64,000 bases of DNA from Agrostemma githago (Eukaryota; Streptophyta; Magnoliopsida; Caryophyllales; Caryophyllaceae), in contig OY288254.1 in the NCBI GenBank assembly GCA_958450325.1, positions 34,419,577-34,483,576 on the forward strand, given 5' to 3'. The position numbers were made by a program, and so were the translations under genes. Of this stretch, positions 57,077 through 64,000 are shown piece by piece. Below the pieces are notes generated by a model. It was not told the DNA's origin, searched no databases, and was given only the letters and a program-made list of their open reading frames with translations. Within the stretch, counting starts at the first letter, position 1. Every line of letters starts with the position of its first letter.

Positions 57077-58703
57077 TGATGGTAGGGATTTGTCACGTCC
57101 CCACCGTCAATAAACAACCGGCTAGACCTAACGGTAGCTAGGGTAAGTCGGGATCGTATCCACGGAGATGGTATTGCGAAGTCTAGACTATGTCGGCCTA
57201 AAAATGAGACTAAATCACCAAACAAACACAAAGAAAGCGATAATTGGAAAACTATGGTGGAGGAGAAGTAAGAACTAGAATGAAGAATTATCTAAAACAA
57301 GATTAAGAGAAATAACTAGAAACAAACTAAACAATGAAACTAATGGAAAGATGCCTAACTAAGAGGATGAAATCAAATATGGAAGGAAGTGGGGTAGGTC
57401 GGGTTCATAAGTGTAGATGGGTAATTGGGTGATCAAGGGTGTAGGTGTCTCCTAGTTGCTAGAGTCGGTCCGGGCTCTCGCTACGTAGGCCGATGTCAAG
57501 GTGGGTCCGGGCTCTCTCTACGTAGATCCTAGTCCGCACTCTCGTTACTACGACTATTCTCAACATGATCACATACTAGACAAGCAATAAGAAGATGAAC
57601 ACAAGAATGAGAAGCATGGCCACTACAACTCACACAAGCATATCAACAAACACATAGAGTGCCCATTATGTGTCTAACAACAAAGATGTAACCTTTACCC
57701 CTAATCAACCCTAATCACCCATAATCTACCCCTAATCCCCCTACTAACCCCACAAGAGAACTACTCACTCATAATCAAGAAGAAACTCACAATAACAAGA
57801 GAAAACAACATCATAAACCAAACATCCATTATAAACAATAAGAACAATATCAAGAACAATACAAAAAGATTGAAACTAGATTAAATAAAAATAAACAAGA
57901 GAAAGGAAGATTATACCAACAATAAGAAGATGAAAAGATGCAATCTTGTATAAATAAGAACCCAAAATAAACCCCAAGGATGTCAAGCTGGGAGAATTCT
58001 TCAAGAACTTCTTAATACCAGAACTAATTACAATGATTAACTAAAGATTAAGAGAGATTAAAACTAATGTGAGGAACTCTAATCTAGGGTTTTAATGCTT
58101 AATGGAGGCTTAAATAGTCTAGGGTATGATAAGATATGTTAACAATACAAGAGGGAAGTATATATATGGGTACAAGAATGAAGGAGAAGGAATAAATGAT
58201 GCGCGGCTGCCTCTGCTCCTTCCCGCCCGGGACGAGATGGTCTCGCCCGGGACGAGATGGTCCCGACCGGGACGAGTCCTTCTCGGCCGGGACGGGCTCC
58301 TCACAGTAGCACCTCTAAATGTGCACCCCATCCCGAACGGGATGAGGCCTTCCCGACCGGGATGGGTCCTGTAGGCCTCCCTTAAGAGTTTTTTGGTCCT
58401 TCCTTCCCTCTCATGGGTTTCTCCTCAATTCTCGGGACTCGGGATCGGGTCTCGGAGACTCGGTATTGGGTCCCAAGGTCTCGGGGTCGATTCCAAGGCC
58501 TCGAGTCATCGTTCCTTTATCTCCTTGGCTCCGAAATATGTATGTATCTAGTCGGAATCGCTCCAACTCTTCCAAATCGGTCTCAGGAACCTGAAATGAA
58601 CTAAAGAAAGCATAAGAAGCCCATAAATCGCTCCCAAGGAGCGATTCCACAAGGAAATGGGACCAAAACATAGTGAAAAAGGCACTACAAACTACATTTA
58701 TCA
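57077..58703 (-). repeat. 5' LTR of element B (1627 bp)
   Basis: TG...CA ends, PBS at one side and AAATC duplication at the other. Palindrome cluster at 58220-58362 and TATA box at 58159-58167. Confidence 0.95.
58220..58362 (-). repeat. CCCG-CGGGA palindrome cluster (B 5' LTR)
   Basis: Same six units as in the 3' LTR, with one change (TCCCGAACGGGATGAG). Confidence 0.88.
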
Positions 58704-59348
58704 AAATCGATATCGAATATTCGGAATGAATTTTAGAAAAAGTTTTGTAAAAAAAAGAATTTGAACGAAAAAGATGTTAATTCTCTCCGCGTTCAAATCA
58801 TTGTATTTTGTATATGTAACGATTTTTTAGCATCGACGAGATTTAATATAATTCTTTTTGATACAATATTCGATTATAGAGAATCGATATCATATTTTTA
58901 AGAACGTTTGTTATATGAAAATAATTTTAGTAATATCGATATTAGAAAAAAACGACGAACGACCCGTAATAAAAAAGGACAACCGAAGACCCGTAAAAGA
59001 AAAAAAACGGACGACGAGAAAAAAAAAAAGAAAACGAGAGGGAGAAGAGAGGAGATAGAGAAGTCGGGTTTGGTTACACCCTCAACCTACATGTTTTAGT
59101 TTACTCGGATCGGAGCTCGTTGGAACGTGGGTTGGGCACAAGAGCGTCGAGTGGATGTCGGTGGTGAGTTGTGGTGGCTCGGTTTGGTGGGACGTGTGAA
59201 GGGTGTCGGGTATCGGGGCCGGTTTCCTTCGGGTCTTAGGTATAATATCGGTTTCTCGATGCTAAGTGTAAGGAGTTTTATGGATGTGTGTAATTGATGT
59301 GAATAATTCCGAATGTTTCTCTATGAATTTTGAGTTGTGCAAGGGGCC

Positions 59349-59358
59349 TATTTATAAG
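59349..59358 (-). promoter_or_regulatory. TATA box of LTR J
   Basis: Minus strand TTCTTATAAATAGGCC. About 120 bp upstream (59475-59530) there are a few degraded CTCGGTCGAG-type palindromes. Confidence 0.65.
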
Positions 59359-59946
59359 AATTTTCCCGACCTTGGCTAGGAGAAGTGTTTGAGTTAGAAA
59401 CAACGCTTAGGATAGGAAACGTAAGAGGCTGAGAAGAACGAGAATTCCGTTTACTTGGCAAAGAAGAAAGGGAATCTCGGCTGGTATGGGGCTGCTCCGA
59501 GTATCCTGGCTCGGTCGAGTGTTCTATTCGGTTTTTGGATAGAATTCCTACTTGAGATCGAATCCTATCCTTAAACGGATTTGTTTAATATTTATGTAGC
59601 TGATTTTTTGTAGTATTGGAGCCCGAATCAGCCACGTGAGGTGTCACGGCTGACTCGCGTGTCTCGAGAATATTTTTTGACCGGGTTTTGACTCGGTTGC
59701 TAAAAGACGATTTTGCCCCTGGTGTCGGATCCGACCCAAATTAGTCTTATTTGACTCGAAACGACCCGCTGGGCCTGACTTTGAGGTTGGTTTTGTGAGA
59801 TATGTACTCTGTGAAAAGCCCAAGCTAAATGCCAATGATTTTGAGCCCGTTTCCGAGTATATTAAAGCACGTTTGCGTCCGATCATCATCGGGTGTTTGT
59901 CGGAAACTGCTATAGACACCTGGCAGTCAAAATGTGGGTGTCTACA

Positions 59947-59967
59947 GAGCCCCCACTTTGACTGAGG
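59947..59967 (-). promoter_or_regulatory. Polypurine tract of element J
   Basis: Minus strand CAGTCAAAGTGGGGGCTC directly before the LTR start. It shows that the internal region to the right (J) ends here. Confidence 0.85.
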
Positions 59968-60472
59968 CTTGGACAGGGCGAAAGTCAGAGTAGCCACCAG
60001 GCCAATCAAAGATTAAAACCTAGCAGCTTCCGGTCGGGTCGTTTAAAGTCCATTAGACTCGCGTAAAAGGGCTCGCCAGCCATAAGTTGGAAATCATACC
60101 TGAGCTGATGATGGTAACTCCGTGGGGAATTGGACTTGTCGCATAAGTCTTGGGTCTGCCCATACACGGGCTCATCCCGTTAAATGCCGCTGGGGAGTTG
60201 GTTGCACGGTTTTGCTTGAGTCATCCTGTACAATGATTTATGCAAAGTTTGCATGTAACACATTTTTAGGAGAAATGACTCGTGCTGGGGAATAAAACTT
60301 GAAGGAGATTTTAAATTTTTGAATTTGAAAGAGTTTTGAAAATTAGAGTATTTTGACTCGAAAAGGAATAGGAATGCTCAGGATGACTTAGCTAGATCCT
60401 AGGATAAAGGCCTGTATACTAAATCTTCTGGGATTAGGAATCCTTAGGTGAGGAGGAGAATCTGATTTCATG

Positions 60473-60483
60473 CTATAAATACC
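60473..60483 (+). promoter_or_regulatory. TATA box of the antisense ORF in element J
   Basis: TGCTATAAATACCCTC, about 110 bp upstream of the ATG at 60591, on the strand opposite to the retrotransposon. 59968-60472 otherwise holds no gene. Confidence 0.7.
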
Positions 60484-60590
60484 CTCTCCTTGCTCATAAT
60501 CTATTCATAATTCCCACAATTCTCTTCTCCCTTTAAAGAGAAAAAAAAACGAGCCCTGAGAAACTTATTTCCTCTTTTTAGAAATTCATT

Positions 60591-62333
60591 ATGGGTATCG
60601 ACCGATTAGTTGGAATGCTGCAAGATTGGTCTCGACTTTTCAGAGACGCAGATAGAGTTATCCTAAACCAGAACGGCGTCACCCAGCTATTTACGATCCG
60701 TCAAATGCAAGTGGACCGCCACTTTTTGGATGCTTGCCTGTCCTACTGGGACGATACTTATCACGTTTTTAGCTTTCCTCGAGGCAAAATTTGTCCTATT
60801 CTTGAGGAAATTGCTGCTGTAGGGGGATGGAATCCCATGCTTCGCCCTGCCGTCCCGTTCTCAGTTCATGACACGAGGAAAAAATTACGAGAATTTTTAG
60901 GGCTTTCCCACATGGAGGTATCTCGCATGACAGAAGACGATACCGTTTCCTTGATCGACCTGGCTGAAAAATTTATGAACCCAGATGACGTCCGGGTCAG
61001 GCAGGTATATAGCCGTAGGGCCTTTACTTTTTGCATGCTCCATGTTTATGCCTTCGAAAGTCATATGGATTTGTTATCTTGCATGGGCCATGTCAGACTT
61101 CTTTCGGTGGCCGATCTGATGGAGACAGAACACAGCCCGGCTTGGCTGATTACAGGGGAGATTATCCAGGGCTTGGATAATCGTAAAAGGGATCCGTCGA
61201 TACGGCTGACTGGGAGTACCCGTCTTCTACAGGTAGGCTGATTTTCTCTCGTTTTTCGCAATTTTTGATTTTTTGCAATTTCCGATTTTTCCGAAATTTT
61301 CGATTTTCTCGGTTTTTTTCGATTTTTCTCGGTTTTTTCCGTTTTTTGCGATTTCTGCGATTTTTTTTACTTTTCACGATTTTGACTTTTCGCGACTTTA
61401 ACTTTTCAGCTTTGGCTATTCGAGAGGCTATCGATCCTGGACCCTCCACTTGACGTAAGCCGATATCGCCCAAATCAAGTGATGACGAGAAGACGGACTG
61501 TTAACTTTTCCCGTCTTACTACCCAAAAATTCTGGGACAAGCTGCTATCTTTTCATGGAGGCCCATTGATCCGTTTGACCGTACCTTGGTGGCCCATTTA
61601 TGTCTGGACTGGTTTTGAATCGAGGTGCAGGGCCCGATATCAATTGATCCTATCTTTTAGGCAAACAATCCATCTTTACCCCGATCGCATACTTAGGCAA
61701 TATGGTCGGGCCTAAAGAATCCCGGAAATCGAGGCGGTCGTGAGTGAATCTACTCAGCTAACGGACGTGATGTGTGACACCTGGATGCAAAGATGGTATA
61801 CCCGGACTACTTGGCCCGTTTCCAAGACTCTTCACTCGATCTGGGTATCCGATTCTTATGTGAAGTGGACCAAGGCGGACTCTGCTAAAGCCCGTGCTGC
61901 TTTGAAGACCAACGAAGCCTTCGACTTGCTGCGCCGAGAACAAGCTAAAGACAATTGAGGCTTTTTCGATAACGGTGATACCCTGGCTACCATGGTTCGC
62001 CTGATGTCAGGCCAGAAAGGGAAGACTAGGACTCAGACTGAAGGGTCCAGTATTAAAGGTGCACGGGGGAAAGTGAGCCCCCAGACGGACTTGGAAAGGA
62101 GACTCGGCCCAAGACTGGCGGCTAAGGACCGACTTGGTCCACGCGACAGACTTCCCGAACACGTACGGGCTCGGCTTGGGCCAGTGACGATAGCTGAAGT
62201 TCTGTTGTTAAAGAAACGGGTTCGGGCTAAGGAGATTCCCTTGGTGATACGGGAACGTTTGCCTCCGCCTCGTCGACCCCGGGGTCCGCGTGACCCAAAA
62301 GATAAAGGGAAGCGGAAGATGTATGAGCAGTAG
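60591..62333 (+). pseudogene. Antisense ORF of Ogre/Tat-like element J (plant-mobile-domain-like), one intron
   Basis: Exon 1 is 60591-61232 (214 codons, MGIDRLVGMLQDW...STRLLQ). The intron is 61233-61409, 177 bp, GTAGGC...TTTTCAG, very U-rich. Exon 2 starts LWLFERLSILDPP and continues in frame to 62333. In-frame TAA at 61713-61715 and TGA at 61956-61958 break it. HFLDACLSYWDDTYHVFSF, CPILEEIAAVGGW and AWLITGEIIQGLD resemble DUF7745/plant-mobile-domain proteins found as extra ORFs in Tat/Ogre elements. The tail is strongly basic (RPRGPRDPKDKGKRKMYEQ). It lies between pol and the PPT, antisense to pol. Function unknown. Confidence 0.75.
61233..61409 (+). other. Predicted intron in the antisense ORF
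   Basis: GT...AG with T-rich interior (TTTTTCGATTTTTCTCGG-type). Removal joins Q214 to LWLFERL in phase 0, which restores the conserved reading. Reading through instead meets a TGA three codons after the donor. Confidence 0.8.
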
Positions 62334-62678
62334 TCTCCTAGATTTTATTATTTAAGTACTACTATTATTTTTGTGTGATTTATTTTTGCGTGAGGCATTT
62401 TTTCGAAATAATAAAAGACATATTAGTGAAAAACCGTTCCTGTGTTTTCGTTATTGTAGTGGTTGTACCCCTTTTTAAGGGGTTGCCTACGTATCCACGA
62501 TTAGTGGAATCAAACCAACCGTAGTTCGGACGTAGATTTTTGCAATTTTCGAAATACATCAAGACTATTAGTTCGAGATGTGCGACAGTAGGATAAGTAA
62601 TCCTAACTTATTGACTTGCTTAATTTTTATAAAAAGACAAATTTTTATAAACTTTTAGTAAATGACATTGAGATAAGG
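62334..62678. other. Convergent 3' region between antisense ORF and pol
   Basis: A/T-rich. AATAATAAAA near 62408 could serve as a poly-A signal for the antisense ORF. Nothing else is seen. Confidence 0.5.
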
Positions 62679-64000
62679 TTAGGGGTAGTAGCGCTTTAAC
62701 TGGTCCAAGTTGGTTGGGTTGACGAATTCGTTCCCATCCAAGTCTGTCAGTATTACTGCTCCTCCTCATAAAACCTTCTTTACTAGATACGGTCCGGCCC
62801 AATTGGGTTTGAATTTTCCCCTCGGGTCGACTGGTAGCAAAGCCCGGACATATTTTAGGACTAGATCGCCCTCTTTGATATTTCTGGGCCTAACCCTTTT
62901 GTTGAAAGCCCGTTGTATCCTTTTTTGGTATATCTTGATATTGTTAAGGGCTCGGGATCGTCGTTCGTCCAAGAGAATCAACAAATCGTATCGGGCTTGG
63001 ACCCAATCTGCTTCAGGCACCTGACTTTCTAGTAGAATCCTCAGGGATGGTACTTCAAGCTCGACTGGCTGGACCGCCTCCATCCCATATGTCAGATAGT
63101 ATGGAGTTGCTCCGGTTGCGGTGCGGATTGTTGTCCGGTACCCCCATAAGGCGAAAGGGATTTTGTCGGGCCAATCCCGGTAATTATCAGCCATCTTTTT
63201 AAGTATGGTGACAATCGTTTTATTGGCTGCCTCTACCACTCCATTGGTTTGGGGACAGTAAGGCGAAGATGTATGCCTTTGAATCTTATATTTTGCTAGC
63301 AAAGTAGCGGTTTCGGCTTGAAAATGGGTCCCGTGATCACTAATGAATTCGTGCGGGATCTCGTATCGGCATATAATTTTATCTTGGATAAATTTTGCTA
63401 CGTGCTTGGCGTTCAAGACACGATATGACTCGGCTTCAACCCATTTAGTAAAATAGTCAATAGGCACTAGAATAAAACAGTGTCCTCCCGTCCCGGAAGG
63501 CTTCACCTTCCCGATTATATCAATTCCCCATGTCGAAAATGGCCATGGTGAAGTCATGGTATACAAGACGGCATATGCTGGACGTTGCCGAAGATCTGAC
63601 AGTTATGACAGTGTTTGACATATAACTGGCAGTCGGTTTCCATGCTATTCCAGTAGTACCCGAGTCTTGCGATTTTTCGAGCTAGCATATGGGCGTTCAT
63701 ATGCGGACCGTTTTCGCCATCGTGTACCTCGGCCATGACTTTTTCGGCCTGCGTATTGCCGATGCATAGGAGTAGAGCCCCCTTCGCCGTCTTTTGTACA
63801 ATTGCCCATCGTCCGTGCGGATGAACTGGGTGGCCCACCTCCGTAGGGTTTTCTTGGCCCATTTTCCAGATCCCAGATGATATTCTCCCGACATTAAGTA
63901 GGTTAGAACAGCCTGGTACCAAGGTTCTGGATCAGTTATTTCAATATCTTGAATAGTATTGATGTATGCCGGCTCGGACCGTCTTTCGACGCAAATCGGC
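62679..64000 (-). pseudogene. Ogre/Tat-like pol 3' end of element J: integrase
   Basis: Runs in from beyond the right edge. The H2C2 zinc-binding region (HDGENGPHMNAHMLARKI...HCHNCQIFGNVQH) sits at 63760-63570. It is followed by the integrase core with all three acidic residues: GIDIIGK, SDHGTHFQ and GVVEAANK (63540-63180). The C-terminal part contains RALLPVDPRGKFKPNWAGPY. Frameshifts lie near 63800 and 63570. A TGA at 62766 precedes the usual Tat ending (GGAVILTDLDGNEF...LKRYYP, stop at 62679). E (12698-13360) is a diverged homologue. It would cut and join element ends into the genome, but this copy is broken. Confidence 0.9.

Larger units (their letters stand above)
49030..58703 (-). mobile_element. 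Element B: complete Athila-like gag-pro-only LTR retrotransposon
   Basis: 9674 bp with a perfect 5-bp target duplication AAATC (49025-49029, 58704-58708) inside LTR J. On the minus strand the order is 5' LTR (58703-57077), PBS, gag-pro (56850-53617), 2.95 kb non-coding, PPT, 3' LTR (50652-49030). LTRs differ at about 35-40 sites by eye (roughly 2-2.5%). There is no RT, RNase H or integrase. Organisation matches element A. This is the cleanest reference copy in the window. Confidence 0.95.
48086..59946 (-). repeat. LTR of family J (Ogre-like), split by element B
   Basis: The minus strand starts TGTAGACACCCACATTTTGAC at 59946, runs to 58709, resumes at 49029 and ends CTCCCACA at 48086. That is about 2.18 kb once B and one AAATC are removed. 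It has a PPT on its upstream side and a PBS on its downstream side. It is therefore shared by two internal regions (tandem arrangement) or marks a recombination point. It has a TATA box at 59349-59358. Confidence 0.8.

Noticed and set aside
59594..59606. Possible right CACTA terminus (TTTTTTGTAGTA)
   Set aside because: The last base differs from the canonical TTTTTGTAGTG, it lies inside LTR J, and no TTA duplication follows.

Overview
This window is plant nuclear DNA made almost entirely of transposable elements; I see no host gene, rRNA or tRNA gene. The evidence is Ty3/gypsy LTR retrotransposons of several lineages (Athila-like with a tRNA-Asp primer site, Tekay-like with an initiator-Met primer site, Tat/Ogre/Retand-like), a CACTA (En/Spm) DNA transposon with typical plant introns, and a 5'-truncated LINE, all nested in one another. 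Such nests are typical of a repeat-rich flowering-plant genome. The mix resembles what is known from large Caryophyllales genomes such as Silene, but that placement is a guess.

Layout. 1-12697: a minus-strand cluster of one Athila-like family (A). It holds an LTR, an internal region with broken gag-pro but no RT or integrase, a second LTR, and two tandem 2122-bp units of gag 5' end plus LTR piece. 12698-14102 and 20909-22991: a minus-strand Tat-like element (E) with a mini-gag joined to RNase H-integrase. It is split by C (14103-20908), a Tekay-like element with 2.6-kb LTRs, a 1.6-kb non-coding interior and a CATAG target duplication. 22992-24674: an Ogre-like LTR with leader (L). 24667-27104: F, an inverted relative of E. 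27105-about 27900: K, an LTR with hairpin repeats. About 27900-33667: D, a second Tekay-like LTR with some leader, carrying a solo LTR of the B type (29613-31188, target duplication GATTT). 33668-36565: G, an Athila-like element with a broken gag-like frame.

36566-about 46500: CACTA element H on the minus strand, inserted in the G LTR. It carries a TNP1-like gene whose five exons appear intact, a broken transposase gene, a LINE insertion and an Ogre-like LTR insertion (I). 46200-47650: a foldback sequence, a 29-nt palindrome and a roughly 0.8-kb triplet-repeat inverted array. 47652-64000: Ogre-like family J on the minus strand (leader, PBS, LTR, PPT, an antisense intron-containing ORF with its own TATA box, then integrase). 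Its LTR is split by B (49030-58703), a complete Athila-like gag-pro-only element with LTRs about 2-2.5% diverged and an AAATC target duplication.

How the parts work together. A and B have the signals for transcription, priming and packaging (TATA, PBS, PPT, gag, protease) but no RT or integrase, so they would have depended on enzymes from related autonomous elements. The most unusual pattern is that several unrelated LTR families carry a cluster of short CG-centred palindromes just upstream of the LTR TATA box. The palindrome sequence differs between families. In A and B the same family-specific palindrome type recurs in a second cluster downstream of the protease gene.
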